Shown piece by piece: positions 1 through 8,635 of a stretch of DNA of 40,879 bases (positions are counted from its first letter, which is position 1; the number at the start of each line of letters is the position of its first letter). The translations under genes and the position numbers were made by a program. This DNA comes from an uncultured Clostridia bacterium (GTDB lineage: Bacteria; Bacillota; Clostridia; Lachnospirales; Lachnospiraceae). Where the stretch lies: positions 1 through 40,879 of the forward strand of contig CAMIZL010000019.1 of the NCBI GenBank assembly GCA_946403295.1, read 5' to 3'. The notes under the pieces are model-generated. The model had not been told where the DNA came from. It was given only the letters and a program-made list of their open reading frames with translations, and did not search any database.

Positions 1-30
1 TTGATGATTTTATCACAAGGAGGTTTGACA

Positions 31-522
31 ATGGGTTCAAAGAAGAAAATCCCGTTTAACGGCACAGCCGATCAGGAGGCTGCTCTCCGCAGAGTCGTTG
101 CTGAGCTGAAGAACGAAAAAGGCGCGCTCATGCCGATTCTTCAAAAAGCACAGGACATCTACGGTTATCTTCCTTACGAGGTTCAGAAGATCATCTCTGA
201 TGAGATGAACATCCCCGTTGAGAAGATTTATGGTGTCGTAACATTCTACTCACAATTCTCACTTTATCCGAAAGGAAAATACAAGATTTCGGTCTGCCTC
301 GGAACAGCGTGCTACGTTAAAGGTTCCGGTTCCGTTTTTGATAAGCTTGTTGAGAAGCTTGGCATTGAAGGCGGCGAGTGTACAGCAGACGGTAAATTCT
401 CACTCGAGGCCTGCAGATGCGTCGGAGCATGCGGACTTGCTCCCGTTATGACAATCAATGACGACGTTTACGGAAGGCTCACTCCCGATCAGGTTGACGG
501 GATACTTGCCAAATATAACTGA
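31..522 (+). CDS. hndA: NuoE-like 2Fe-2S subunit of NAD(P)-linked [FeFe] hydrogenase
   Basis: A 163-residue thioredoxin-fold [2Fe-2S] protein of the NuoE/HydC/HndA family, which helps carry electrons between the flavin subunit and the rest of a cytoplasmic bifurcating hydrogenase. The N-terminal helical part (ILQKAQDIYGYLP) and the cysteine pattern CLGTAC followed by CRCVGAC are typical of NuoE, and the length matches the family. The frame is open further upstream, but the ATG at 31 is chosen because AAGGAGG lies just before it at about 17-23. It is first of five same-strand genes ending with the catalytic hydrogenase at 5064. Family is sure; the cofactor, NAD or NADP, cannot be read from this subunit. 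Confidence 0.93.
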   Translation: MGSKKKIPFNGTADQEAALRRVVAELKNEKGALMPILQKAQDIYGYLPYEVQKIISDEMNIPVEKIYGVVTFYSQFSLYPKGKYKISVCLGTACYVKGSGSVFDKLVEKLGIEGGECTADGKFSLEACRCVGACGLAPVMTINDDVYGRLTPDQVDGILAKYN

Positions 523-524
523 TT

Positions 525-1082
525 ATGATGCCTGAGATCTCCCTCAATATCCTTGATGTTACGATGAATTCGGTGAAAGCCGGAGCTAAAGTCGTGGGCA
601 TAAGCGTTATAGCCGACACAAAGGCCGATACGCTCACGGTCGTTATCGATGATGACGGCTGCGGCATGAACAAGGAACAGGTTAAGAAGGTCACGGATCC
701 GTTTTATACTACGCGAGACACCAGAAAGGTGGGTCTCGGGGTGCCGTTTTTCAAGATGGCGGCGCTGCAGAGCGGCGGCAGTTTTGAGATCGAGTCGGAA
801 CCCGGCGTGGGGACGAAAGTCACCGCTGTGTTCGGCCTCTCAAACATCGACAGGATGCCGCTCGGGGATATGGCAACAACGGTTCATATGATCGTCACGA
901 TGAACGAGGAGACGGATTTTGTGTATACGCACAAAGTCGACGACAGAGGATTCGTGCTTGATACGAGAGAAATGCGGGAAATACTCGGAGGACTTTCGTT
1001 TAAGGAACCCGAAGTTTCCGCATATATTAAGGAGTATCTTGAGGAAAACATCAAAGAATCAGAAAACGGAACAGTAATTTAA
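525..1082 (+). CDS. GHKL-type ATP-binding protein in hydrogenase operon
   Basis: A 185-residue protein made mostly of one HATPase_c (GHKL) domain. Visible are an N-box-like start (LNILDVTMNSVKAGA), a G1-type motif (DDDGCGM) and a second glycine box (VGLGVPFFKM). There is no histidine phosphorylation domain, sensor or membrane segment, so it is not a normal sensor kinase. An anti-sigma-type or regulatory ATPase is one possibility, and so is an assembly factor. It begins 2 bases after the stop of the NuoE-like gene and ends 12 bases before the next gene, so it is co-transcribed with the hydrogenase subunits. Similar ATPase genes occur in clostridial hydrogenase operons, but I know of no firm function. 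The ATG at 528 is an equally good start. Confidence 0.85.
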   Translation: MMPEISLNILDVTMNSVKAGAKVVGISVIADTKADTLTVVIDDDGCGMNKEQVKKVTDPFYTTRDTRKVGLGVPFFKMAALQSGGSFEIESEPGVGTKVTAVFGLSNIDRMPLGDMATTVHMIVTMNEETDFVYTHKVDDRGFVLDTREMREILGGLSFKEPEVSAYIKEYLEENIKESENGTVI

Positions 1083-1094
1083 GGAGGAATCAAC

Positions 1095-1466
1095 ATGAAG
1101 TCTCTTGAAGAATTAAAAGCCATAAGAGAAAAGATGCAGGGCAGTGTCGCATTCCGTAGTGAAGACACAAACCAGACAAGAGTTGTGGTAGGCATGGCTA
1201 CATGCGGTATCGCAAGCGGAGCACGTCCTGTTCTTACAGCACTTTCGGACGCAGTACAGACAAAGGCGATCAAAGACGTCGCTGTTACACAGACAGGCTG
1301 CATCGGTCTTTGCCAGTACGAGCCCATCGTAGAAGTTTACGCTCCCGGCAAAGAGAAAGTTACATACGTTAAGATGACGCCCGAGAAGGCGCTCGAAGTA
1401 GTAGATCGCCATCTCATTGGCGGTAATGTAGTTACCGAATACACAATTGGCGCACTTGCCAAATAA
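1095..1466 (+). CDS. hndB: Small thioredoxin-like 2Fe-2S ferredoxin, hydrogenase subunit B
   Basis: A 123-residue HndB-type protein with a thioredoxin-like ferredoxin fold. The motifs ATCGIASGA and TGCIGLC supply three visible cysteines. The second cysteine of the usual first pair is absent, which I believe is common in this subfamily. A near-perfect ribosome site (AAGGAGGAA at about 1081-1089) precedes the ATG. It lies between the GHKL gene and the NuoF-like gene, the same order as hnd-type hydrogenase operons. It probably carries electrons within the hydrogenase complex in the cytoplasm. Family assignment is good; whether it is a stable subunit or an accessory factor cannot be told from sequence. 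Confidence 0.88.
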   Translation: MKSLEELKAIREKMQGSVAFRSEDTNQTRVVVGMATCGIASGARPVLTALSDAVQTKAIKDVAVTQTGCIGLCQYEPIVEVYAPGKEKVTYVKMTPEKALEVVDRHLIGGNVVTEYTIGALAK

Positions 1467-1486
1467 TTACGAGAGAGAGGTATCAT

Positions 1487-3301
1487 ATGTATCGTTCACA
1501 CGTTTTGGTCTGCGGCGGAACAGGATGTACTTCCTCCGGAAGCCAGAAGATCCAGGAAAAACTTAAGGAAGAGCTTGCAAAGAACGGGCTCACCGATGAA
1601 GTTGCTATCGTTCAGACAGGCTGCCACGGCTTGTGCGCACTTGGCCCTATCATGATCGTTTATCCCGATGCAACATTCTATTCGATGGTTAAGGAAGAGG
1701 ATGTTCCCGAGATCGTAAGCGAGCATCTTTTGAAGGGTAGAATCGTTGAGCGCCTTGTTTACCATGAGGAAACAGCAGGCGAAGGCATCAAGTCCCTCAA
1801 CGACACAACATTCTATAAAAAACAGCACCGTATCGCACTTCGTAACTGCGGTGTTATCAATCCCGAAAATATCGACGAGTATATCGGCACACGCGGATAT
1901 GAAGCACTCGGCAAGGTTCTCACAAGTATGAGCCAGGATGACGTTATCAAGTGCATCCTTGACTCGGGACTCAGAGGACGTGGCGGCGCCGGCTTCCCTA
2001 CAGGAAGAAAGTGGCAGCTCGCTAAGGACCTTGTTCAGGACGGCGGACAGAAGTATGTTTGCTGTAACGCTGACGAGGGTGACCCCGGTGCATTCATGGA
2101 CCGTTCGGTACTCGAGGGCGATCCTCATGCGGTACTTGAGGCTATGGCTATCGCCGGCTACGCTATCGGCGCATCACAGGGTTATATCTACGTTCGTGCA
2201 GAGTACCCTATCGCTGTAGAGCGTCTTAATATCGCCATCAAGCAGGCAAGAGAGTACGGACTCCTTGGAAACAACATCTTCGGAACAGACTTCTGCTTCG
2301 ATATCGAGCTCAGACTCGGTGCCGGCGCATTCGTTTGCGGCGAGGAGACAGCGCTCATGACTTCGATCGAAGGTAACCGCGGTGAGCCTCGTCCCCGTCC
2401 TCCGTTCCCTGCAGTTAAGGGTCTTTTCGAGAGACCTACTATCCTCAACAACGTTGAGACCTACGCAAACATCGCTCAGATCATCCTTAACGGACCCGAG
2501 TGGTTTGCTTCCATGGGTACAGAGAAGTCCAAGGGCACAAAGGTATTCGCTCTCGGCGGCAAGATCAAGAACACAGGTCTTGTAGAGATCCCCATGGGTA
2601 CAACTCTTCGCGAGATCATCGAAGATATCGGCGGCGGCATCCCCAACGGCAAGAAGTTCAAGGCTGCACAGACCGGTGGTCCTTCAGGCGGATGTATCCC
2701 TGCAGAGCACCTCGATATCCCGATCGATTACGATAACCTCATTGCCATCGGTTCAATGATGGGTTCAGGCGGACTTATCGTTATGGACGAAGACAACTGT
2801 ATGGTAGATATCGCTAAATTCTTCCTTGAATTTACGGTTGATGAGTCTTGCGGTAAGTGTACACCTTGCCGTATCGGTACAAAGCGTCTTTACGAAATGC
2901 TCGACAAGATCACAAAGGGTCAGGGCACACTCGAAGACATCGACAAGATGGAAGAGCTTTGCTACTACATCAAGGATAATGCACTTTGCGGACTTGGTCA
3001 GACAGCTCCCAACCCCGTTCTTTCGACACTTCGTTATTTCCGTAACGAGTATATCGCTCACGTGGTTGACAAGAAGTGTCCCGCAGGCGTTTGCAAGAGC
3101 CTTCTTTCATATGTTATCGACAGAGAGAAGTGTATCGGATGCGGCGCATGTGCAAGACAGTGCCCCGCTAACGCTATCGTTAAGACAGACTATATCGGCG
3201 AAGGCAAGAAGCTTCCCGCTATGGAGATCCAGAAGGATAAGTGTCTTAAGTGCGGTGCTTGTATGGATAAGTGTAAATTTGGCGCCATTTCAAAGAAGTA
3301 A
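1487..3301 (+). CDS. hndC: NuoF-like NAD(P)H/FMN-binding subunit of [FeFe] hydrogenase
   Basis: A 604-residue diaphorase subunit that binds FMN and NAD(P)H and feeds or accepts hydrogenase electrons. Domains in order: an N-terminal thioredoxin-like [2Fe-2S] domain (about 1-100, motif TGCHGLC); the FMN/NADH Rossmann domain (about 130-330, GLRGRGGAGFPTGRKW and NADEGDPGAFMDR); an SLBB segment (about 345-420); the NuoF iron-sulfur segment (ESCGKCTPCRIGTKR); and a C-terminal 2x[4Fe-4S] ferredoxin (CIGCGACARQCPA and CLKCGACMDKC). The extra ferredoxin ends mark the HydB/HndC type found in electron-bifurcating hydrogenases rather than complex I NuoF. It starts 20 bases after hndB and is followed after 14 bases by the catalytic subunit. 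Confidence 0.95.
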   Translation: MYRSHVLVCGGTGCTSSGSQKIQEKLKEELAKNGLTDEVAIVQTGCHGLCALGPIMIVYPDATFYSMVKEEDVPEIVSEHLLKGRIVERLVYHEETAGEGIKSLNDTTFYKKQHRIALRNCGVINPENIDEYIGTRGYEALGKVLTSMSQDDVIKCILDSGLRGRGGAGFPTGRKWQLAKDLVQDGGQKYVCCNADEGDPGAFMDRSVLEGDPHAVLEAMAIAGYAIGASQGYIYVRAEYPIAVERLNIAIKQAREYGLLGNNIFGTDFCFDIELRLGAGAFVCGEETALMTSIEGNRGEPRPRPPFPAVKGLFERPTILNNVETYANIAQIILNGPEWFASMGTEKSKGTKVFALGGKIKNTGLVEIPMGTTLREIIEDIGGGIPNGKKFKAAQTGGPSGGCIPAEHLDIPIDYDNLIAIGSMMGSGGLIVMDEDNCMVDIAKFFLEFTVDESCGKCTPCRIGTKRLYEMLDKITKGQGTLEDIDKMEELCYYIKDNALCGLGQTAPNPVLSTLRYFRNEYIAHVVDKKCPAGVCKSLLSYVIDREKCIGCGACARQCPANAIVKTDYIGEGKKLPAMEIQKDKCLKCGACMDKCKFGAISKK

Positions 3302-3315
3302 TCGAGGAGGATATT

Positions 3316-5064
3316 ATGGCTGACATTAAATTAAAGATAAACGGCATGGAATGTACGGCACCCGCCGGTTCAACGATCCTTCAGGCTGCCAAGCTTAACA
3401 ATATCGACATTCCTACCCTTTGCTACATGAAAGAGATCAACGAGATCGGTGCTTGCCGTATCTGCGTTGTAGAAGTCAAGGGCGCACGTACCCTTGTAGC
3501 TGCCTGCGTTTATCCCATAAACGAAGGCATGGAAGTTATCACAAACAGCCCCAGAGTTCTTGAAGCAAGAAAGAAGACTCTGCAGCTTATTCTTTCGGAT
3601 CACAACAAGAGCTGCCTCTCATGCGTACGCAGCGGCCAGTGCGAGCTTCAGACTCTTTGCAAGCAGTACGGTGTTGACAATGAGCATGCATATGACGGCG
3701 TTATGAATCTCTCCGAGATCGACGGCACAGCAGCTCATATGATCCGCGATAACAGCAAATGTATCCTTTGCAGACGCTGCGTTGCAGCCTGCGCCAAGAC
3801 TCAGGGTATCGGTGTTATCGGTGCCAATGAGAGAGGATTTAAGACAAATATCGGTTCCGCATTTGAAGTTGGTCTTGCTGAGACATCATGCGTATGCTGT
3901 GGTCAGTGTATCGCTGTTTGTCCTACAGGCGCTCTTTATGAGAAAGACTTCGTTGATCAGGTTGTTGCAGATCTCAACGATCCCGAGAAATATGTTGTTG
4001 TTCAGACAGCTCCCGCAGTTCGTGCAGGTCTCGGCGAAGAATTCGGATACCCGATCGGAACAAATGTTGAAGGCAAGATGGCAGCTGCTCTTCGTCGCAT
4101 CGGCTTCAACAAAGTATTTGATACAAACTTCTCAGCCGACCTTACTATCATGGAGGAAGGCACAGAATTTATCGAGAGAGTACAGAACGGCGGAAAGCTT
4201 CCTATGATCACATCATGTTCACCCGGATGGATCAAGTTCTGCGAGCATTACTATCCCGATATGATCGACAACCTGAGCTCCTGCAAGTCTCCTCAGCAGA
4301 TGTTCGGTGCTGTTACAAAGACATATTTCGCAGAGAAGATGGGTCTCGATCCCAAGAAGATCGTGTGCGTCAGCATCATGCCTTGTACAGCAAAGAAATT
4401 CGAGGTTGGTCGTGCAGATCAGTCGGCAGCAGGTGTGCCTGATGTTGATTATTCACTCACAACCCGCGAGCTTGCAAGACTTATCAAGCGTTACGGTATC
4501 GACTTCACAAGTCTTCCCGATGAAGGATTTGACGATCCGCTCGGAGAGGGCTCGGGTGCAGCAGTTATCTTCGGTGCAACCGGTGGTGTTATGGAAGCAG
4601 CTCTTCGTACAGTTGTTTTCAAGCTCACAGGCGAGAAGGACGGCAGCCCGATCGTATTCAACGAGGTTCGTGGCGTAGAAGGTATCAAGGAAGCTACATA
4701 CGATGTTGCAGGTCTTAAGGTTAATATCGCAGTTGCTTCAGGTCTTGCAAATGCACGTAAGGTTCTCGACATGGTTAAGTCCGGTGAGAAGAATTATCAC
4801 TTCATCGAGATCATGGCATGTCCCGGCGGTTGCGTAAACGGTGGCGGTCAGCCCAGAGTTCCCGCAAACATCCGCAACTTTAACGATATCCGTGCAATGC
4901 GCGCTAAGGCTCTTTACTCGATCGACGAAGCAAACACAATCCGCTTCTCACATGACAACGAGTCGGTTAAGAAGCTTTATGCTGAATATCTTGAGAAGCC
5001 CGGCAGCCACAAGGCTCATGAGATCCTTCATACATCATATGTAAAGAGAACGATCAATAAATAA
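3316..5064 (+). CDS. hndD: Catalytic subunit of NADH-dependent [FeFe] hydrogenase
   Basis: A 582-residue [FeFe] hydrogenase that makes or oxidises H2 at the H-cluster. Domains: N-terminal [2Fe-2S] ferredoxin (CYMKEINEIGACRICVV), a His-Cys ligated cluster (HNKSCLSCVRSGQCELQ), a 2x[4Fe-4S] ferredoxin (CILCRRCVAAC and CVCCGQCIAVC), then the H-cluster domain. All three H-cluster signatures are intact: TSCSPGW (L1), MPCTAKKFE (L2) and MACPGGCVNGGGQP (L3). The C-terminal small-subunit-like tail is fused. Together with the NuoE and NuoF partners this points to a multisubunit ferredoxin/NAD-linked, probably bifurcating, enzyme. The maturases HydE, HydF and HydG are not in the window. The start has an AGGAGGA site at about 3305. 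It is the last gene of the operon. Confidence 0.96.
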   Translation: MADIKLKINGMECTAPAGSTILQAAKLNNIDIPTLCYMKEINEIGACRICVVEVKGARTLVAACVYPINEGMEVITNSPRVLEARKKTLQLILSDHNKSCLSCVRSGQCELQTLCKQYGVDNEHAYDGVMNLSEIDGTAAHMIRDNSKCILCRRCVAACAKTQGIGVIGANERGFKTNIGSAFEVGLAETSCVCCGQCIAVCPTGALYEKDFVDQVVADLNDPEKYVVVQTAPAVRAGLGEEFGYPIGTNVEGKMAAALRRIGFNKVFDTNFSADLTIMEEGTEFIERVQNGGKLPMITSCSPGWIKFCEHYYPDMIDNLSSCKSPQQMFGAVTKTYFAEKMGLDPKKIVCVSIMPCTAKKFEVGRADQSAAGVPDVDYSLTTRELARLIKRYGIDFTSLPDEGFDDPLGEGSGAAVIFGATGGVMEAALRTVVFKLTGEKDGSPIVFNEVRGVEGIKEATYDVAGLKVNIAVASGLANARKVLDMVKSGEKNYHFIEIMACPGGCVNGGGQPRVPANIRNFNDIRAMRAKALYSIDEANTIRFSHDNESVKKLYAEYLEKPGSHKAHEILHTSYVKRTINK

Positions 5065-5095
5065 TTTCTTCGCAAGATAAAATGAATTAAAGATC

Positions 5096-5136
5096 AAACC
5101 TCCCCGAATTGCCGACACGGCAGTCCGGGGAGGTTT
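5096..5136 (+). terminator. Stem-loop after hydrogenase operon
   Basis: Perfect 11-bp stem AAACCTCCCCG / CGGGGAGGTTT, about 30 bases after the hndD stop. It has no clean T-run (AAGTG follows), so it may stabilise the mRNA end or act as a first, weak terminator before the one at 5159. Confidence 0.6.
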
Positions 5137-5158
5137 AAGTGTACTGACTGAGGGTTCG

Positions 5159-5189
5159 GCCGTACCTGTGTTTACAGGTGCGGCTTTTT
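5159..5189 (+). terminator. Rho-independent terminator of hydrogenase operon
   Basis: GCCGTACCTGT, loop GTTT, ACAGGTGCGGC (11 bp including one G-T wobble), directly followed by TTTTT. A textbook intrinsic terminator for the operon ending at 5064. Confidence 0.85.
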
Positions 5190-5215
5190 GTGATATACTT
5201 ATTCTGAATTATAAG
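5188..5215 (+). promoter_or_regulatory. Possible sigma-A promoter for PilZ gene
   Basis: TTGTGA, a 16-base spacer and TATAAG lie just after the terminator and about 85 bases before the PilZ start. The match is fair and was judged by eye only. Confidence 0.35.
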
Positions 5216-5298
5216 CGTATACAGAGTGCGTATAAGGGTTGCTCGGGAGAGTTGGTAAAGAGCAGTTACAGTCGTTTTCATGGTGAGGGGGAAAAACC

Positions 5299-5943
5299 AT
5301 GGATCATTCAATTATTGAGGCTGGCCAGACACTTTTAATTCAGGTCAAACGCGGTGAGAACGAAACAGAGTTTCCTACAACGGTCATAGACAGGTTCGAC
5401 AATTCGGTTGTTGTCGAGCCGGTTCTCTATGAAGGAAAAATGGTCAATTTCAATATTGCGGGCATAGGAAAAAGGGTTTCTCTTTTCCATGAACCGATAG
5501 GAAAGATGATCATCTGGAAAGAAATTGAGATCAAGGCCGGATATTACAAGAAAAAGAAGCTTTGTCACGTTATCTACATAAACGGTGAGGGCGTTGAATT
5601 CAACCGTCGTAAGGATTACAGACAATACGTCGGAATTGAAGGAAAAGCGGAACATTTCGGTTCCGATAAAGTCCCTGTTATAGTCAGGGATGTAAGTAAT
5701 AACGGTATCGGACTTATAGTTGACAACGTAGCCGGGTTTGATAACGGTCGAAGAATGATCGTTTATTTCACCGACGAGAACGGTAAATATCGGTTTTCGC
5801 TCGAGTGCAAGCAAGTTCGTTCGCGCGTTATGCAAAACGGAAGAGTCGAGGTCGGTTGCATTGTTGTAAACGCTCCCCAGGCATTATCTCAATATGTTGC
5901 GTTCAAGCAGCTGGCAGAGAAACGAAGGATGCTCGGAGAGTGA
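5299..5943 (+). CDS. PilZ-domain c-di-GMP receptor, YcgR-like
   Basis: A 214-residue soluble protein. The C-terminal half (about 98-210) is a PilZ domain: the RRKDYRQYVGI segment supplies the arginine-rich c-di-GMP motif and VRDVSNNGIGL supplies the D/N-x-S-x-x-G motif. The N-terminal half is a beta-rich domain like the YcgR N-terminal domain. Members bind cyclic di-GMP and alter motility, adhesion or polysaccharide export. No flagellar genes lie close by, so the target is unknown. The start at 5299 has a GAGGGGG site 7 bases upstream. The gene is flanked by terminator hairpins, so it may be transcribed alone. Confidence 0.88.
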   Translation: MDHSIIEAGQTLLIQVKRGENETEFPTTVIDRFDNSVVVEPVLYEGKMVNFNIAGIGKRVSLFHEPIGKMIIWKEIEIKAGYYKKKKLCHVIYINGEGVEFNRRKDYRQYVGIEGKAEHFGSDKVPVIVRDVSNNGIGLIVDNVAGFDNGRRMIVYFTDENGKYRFSLECKQVRSRVMQNGRVEVGCIVVNAPQALSQYVAFKQLAEKRRMLGE

Positions 5944-5963
5944 TCGTTTGAAAAGCTGAATCA

Positions 5964-5988
5964 AAGACCCGCAAAAGCGGGTCTTGTT
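5964..5988 (+). terminator. Stem-loop after PilZ gene
   Basis: Perfect 9-bp stem AAGACCCGC, loop AAAA, GCGGGTCTT, then GTT. The T-run is short, so termination may be partial with some read-through into the next gene. Confidence 0.6.
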
Positions 5989-6016
5989 GGGGAATGATAG
6001 GAATGCGGGTTGAGAT

Positions 6017-7069
6017 ATGGATAAAGAGCTGCATAATTTATTTCTTTCCAATATAAAGCTCCTGGCATATGTGGACAGAGCCATATGCTGTTTTCGTATG
6101 AGTATGTATGACAGGGCACTTGAAATGATATCCCTTACCGGAGAAGGCATCGGCGATATTTGCGATGCTGTTATCAAGGACAGGGATTATTTTTCTGATT
6201 TCATTACGGAATCTGTTGAGGAAATCCTCGGAAAACTCCTTGAGGCAAAGAAAGCGCGTGATTACACATTGCTTGCGGATCTTTACGAGATGCAGCTTGT
6301 TCCTTTCGTGTGCGCTGTACAGGAGACGATCGTGAGGAGAGAGGATCTCCTTGTGTTTGACGAGGAGACATATAAAAAGAATATCAAAACCATGCGCGCC
6401 AAGATCGATGTTTCCATGATCCGCTATGATGCGGATATTCCGGCGTCCGAAGCCGGATCGGAAGCGTTTTATGCGCATGAGGATGAACGTGAGCGTTTCA
6501 GGGTCAACCGAAACGCGCTCCTTGAGGAGCCGATGCTTCCCGAGCAGCTTCTTGCCAACGGATATACAGTCGAATTTACGTCATCGGGTCTTATGACCGC
6601 CAAAGCACCTCTTAAGCCTGTTACTGACGGAAGAGGAAAGAAAAAGAATTCGCCTGAGAAGGATCCCGAAAGCATATATCTTCACACAAACCTGCGTGTT
6701 GTGAGTGAAGGATTTATGCTCGCAGGATCGTGGTATGACAAAGAAGTTCAGGATTATGATGTTGTCGGACTCGGACTCGGATATCATGTCGCAGAGCTTT
6801 CAAACCTCGCTCCGTCAAGCCGGATCACCGTCTATGAGAGCGATATGAACATCATAAAGCTGTATTGTGCATTTACCGATGCCGGATTGCTGGTCAATCG
6901 CAACATCTTTATAATCTACGATCCCGATATGAAGCTTCTCGAAAAGAGACTTGACGAGTCGGGAAAGTCCGCTAAGGTGTGCATACATTATCCTTCGTTC
7001 AGAAGGGCACCCTACATGAAAAAGCTCGCGGATCTTGTACCGTGGAGCGGCCTCGTGGAGAAGTGCTGA
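6017..7069 (+). CDS. Uncharacterised protein with Maf/DUF115-type N-terminal segment
   Basis: A 350-residue cytoplasmic protein without signal peptide or membrane segments. The N-terminal about 130 residues are helical and acidic. Residues about 245-310 contain VVGLGLGYHVAEL followed by ITVYESDMNIIKLY, which resembles the N-terminal Rossmann-like part of motility accessory factor (Maf, DUF115) glycosyltransferase-like proteins. Those proteins are usually much longer and carry a second, MptE-like domain that is missing here, so this is a short form or a degraded relative. It ends inside a tandem repeat: the last codons are copied downstream (see 7043-7112), so the C-terminus may have been changed by repeat slippage. 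Function is not known. Confidence 0.55.
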   Translation: MDKELHNLFLSNIKLLAYVDRAICCFRMSMYDRALEMISLTGEGIGDICDAVIKDRDYFSDFITESVEEILGKLLEAKKARDYTLLADLYEMQLVPFVCAVQETIVRREDLLVFDEETYKKNIKTMRAKIDVSMIRYDADIPASEAGSEAFYAHEDERERFRVNRNALLEEPMLPEQLLANGYTVEFTSSGLMTAKAPLKPVTDGRGKKKNSPEKDPESIYLHTNLRVVSEGFMLAGSWYDKEVQDYDVVGLGLGYHVAELSNLAPSSRITVYESDMNIIKLYCAFTDAGLLVNRNIFIIYDPDMKLLEKRLDESGKSAKVCIHYPSFRRAPYMKKLADLVPWSGLVEKC

Positions 7070-7112
7070 GGGTAGCGCTTTGGAGCGGCCTCGCAGAGAA
7101 GTGCTTTGGAGC
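7043..7112 (+). repeat. Imperfect tandem repeat across the 3' end of the Maf-like gene
   Basis: Unit TGGAGCGGCCTCG then (TG/CA) GAGAAGTGCT occurs at 7043 and again at 7081, 38 bases apart, followed by a third partial TGGAGC at 7107. The first copy holds the last codons and stop of the upstream gene. Confidence 0.75.
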
Positions 7113-7138
7113 AAGTATCAAATAAGGGAGTGGATCAT

Positions 7139-7564
7139 ATGAATTGTCCGGTTACCTTTCTTACCGCCGCAGCAGGGTTTGCGGCCGACAGATTGATAAA
7201 GACGGTGGCTTCCCGCAAAGAGGGCAGGCGAACATTTTTTAAAGATAAGGTCACGTTCAGGAAAACGACCAATAAAGGTTTTGCGTTGAACAAATGCGAA
7301 GGCAAGCGCGGGCTTGTCGTTGCCGTGAGTATCGCAGCATTTTTGGCCGTTGTTTTTTTGTTCGGGATAACACTCAGGGATGAAGAATACAGAAACAAAC
7401 GTCCCGCAGCCGCATTGCTGCTCGGTGGATCGCTCGGGAATCTGTATGAGAGGATTAGATACGGATCTGTGATCGATTATATCAGCGTTGCGCCATTTAA
7501 GAAGATCTTCTTTAACCTGGCGGATGTGTTGATAGCGATCGGCGCGCTGCTTTATATGTTTTGA
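7139..7564 (+). CDS. lspA: Lipoprotein signal peptidase (signal peptidase II)
   Basis: A 141-residue integral membrane aspartyl protease that removes signal peptides from diacylglycerol-modified prolipoproteins. Conserved boxes: AADRLIK near the N-terminus, the GGSLGNLYER segment, and the two catalytic aspartates in SVIDYI and FNLADVLI. Box GNxxDR reads GNLYER, with Glu for Asp, a mild variant. Several hydrophobic segments are visible. The ATG at 7139 is chosen over an upstream in-frame ATG at 7106 because AAGGGAG sits 8 bases before it and the protein then starts at the normal first membrane segment. lgt, the preceding step, lies at 29069 in the same window. hprK follows after 80 bases. Confidence 0.88.
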   Translation: MNCPVTFLTAAAGFAADRLIKTVASRKEGRRTFFKDKVTFRKTTNKGFALNKCEGKRGLVVAVSIAAFLAVVFLFGITLRDEEYRNKRPAAALLLGGSLGNLYERIRYGSVIDYISVAPFKKIFFNLADVLIAIGALLYMF

Positions 7565-7644
7565 GCAAACGGCTCGCGATATGCCGGAAATTTTGAAACA
7601 AACGATGGTCGACATGATCATGATATACAGAAGGAGAGGTTTCT

Positions 7645-8574
7645 ATGGAAGAGAAGGATAAAGTTGCATTGACGGAACTGGTGGAAAAATTTTCACTTAA
7701 GAATCTCACTCCCGATGTTGATATCAGCAGCATCTACATTACAAAGCCCGATATCAACAGACCGGCGCTTCAGCTTGCCGGATTCATGAAAGATTTTGAT
7801 AAGGAGCGTGTCCAGATCATCGGAAATGTGGAGCACTCCTATATGCAGGGACTTGAGGACGGCATCGAGAGAATGAAAAAGGTGCTGGGGCTCGGAATTC
7901 CGTGCGTGGTTTATTGTCGCGGGTTCGAGGTCGAGGACGAGATCATCGAAGAAGCCACGAGGCTCGGAGTTGCGATCTTTTTGACAGACAAGTCGACATC
8001 AAGCTTTATGGCCGAGATCATCAGATGGCTTAATGTACAGCTCGCACCCAGCATGACGATCCACGGAGTTCTTGTTGACGTTTACGGCGAAGGAATCCTT
8101 ATCACGGGCGAAAGCGGAATCGGTAAGAGCGAGGCGGCGCTTGAGCTTATAAAGCGCGGACACCGTCTTGTCAGCGACGATGCTGTCGTTATAAAGAAGG
8201 TCAGCGATGATACATTGATAGGCATGGCTCCCGAGATGACAAGGCATTTTATCGAGCTGCGCGGAATCGGGATCATAAACGTTAAAGCACTGTTTGGTGT
8301 TGAATCCGTAAAGAACACGCAACAGATCGACCTCGTAATAAACCTCGAGGAATGGAACAGGGACAAAGAATACGACAGGATGGGCCTCGAGGAGCATTAT
8401 GTGAATTTCCTCGGCAACAATGTTGTATGTCATAACATCCCCATCCGACCCGGTCGAAACCTTGCGATCATCTGCGAGTCCGCAGCGGTTAACTGCAGGC
8501 AGAAGAAGATGGGGTACGATGCCGCGAAGGAACTGTATCAGAGGGCTTTCGGAGGCGCAGGCGTACAGCTATAG
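7645..8574 (+). CDS. hprK: HPr kinase/phosphorylase
   Basis: A 309-residue bifunctional enzyme that phosphorylates and dephosphorylates Ser46 of HPr and Crh, the central switch of carbon catabolite control in Firmicutes. The N-terminal half (1-130) is the regulatory domain. The C-terminal half carries the P-loop GESGIGKSE (about 155-163) with RLVSDDAV just after, and the signature ELRGIGIINV. Length is normal for the family. An AGAAGGAGAGG site precedes the ATG. A Crh-like substrate candidate is encoded 3.3 kb downstream at 11864, and glucokinase follows directly, so the context is sugar regulation. Confidence 0.96.
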   Translation: MEEKDKVALTELVEKFSLKNLTPDVDISSIYITKPDINRPALQLAGFMKDFDKERVQIIGNVEHSYMQGLEDGIERMKKVLGLGIPCVVYCRGFEVEDEIIEEATRLGVAIFLTDKSTSSFMAEIIRWLNVQLAPSMTIHGVLVDVYGEGILITGESGIGKSEAALELIKRGHRLVSDDAVVIKKVSDDTLIGMAPEMTRHFIELRGIGIINVKALFGVESVKNTQQIDLVINLEEWNRDKEYDRMGLEEHYVNFLGNNVVCHNIPIRPGRNLAIICESAAVNCRQKKMGYDAAKELYQRAFGGAGVQL

Positions 8575-8635
8575 GATTTTGTTGACTTTGGGTCTGTAAT
8601 GATAAGTGTTGTATGAAAAGCTTTAAGGAGTAGAT

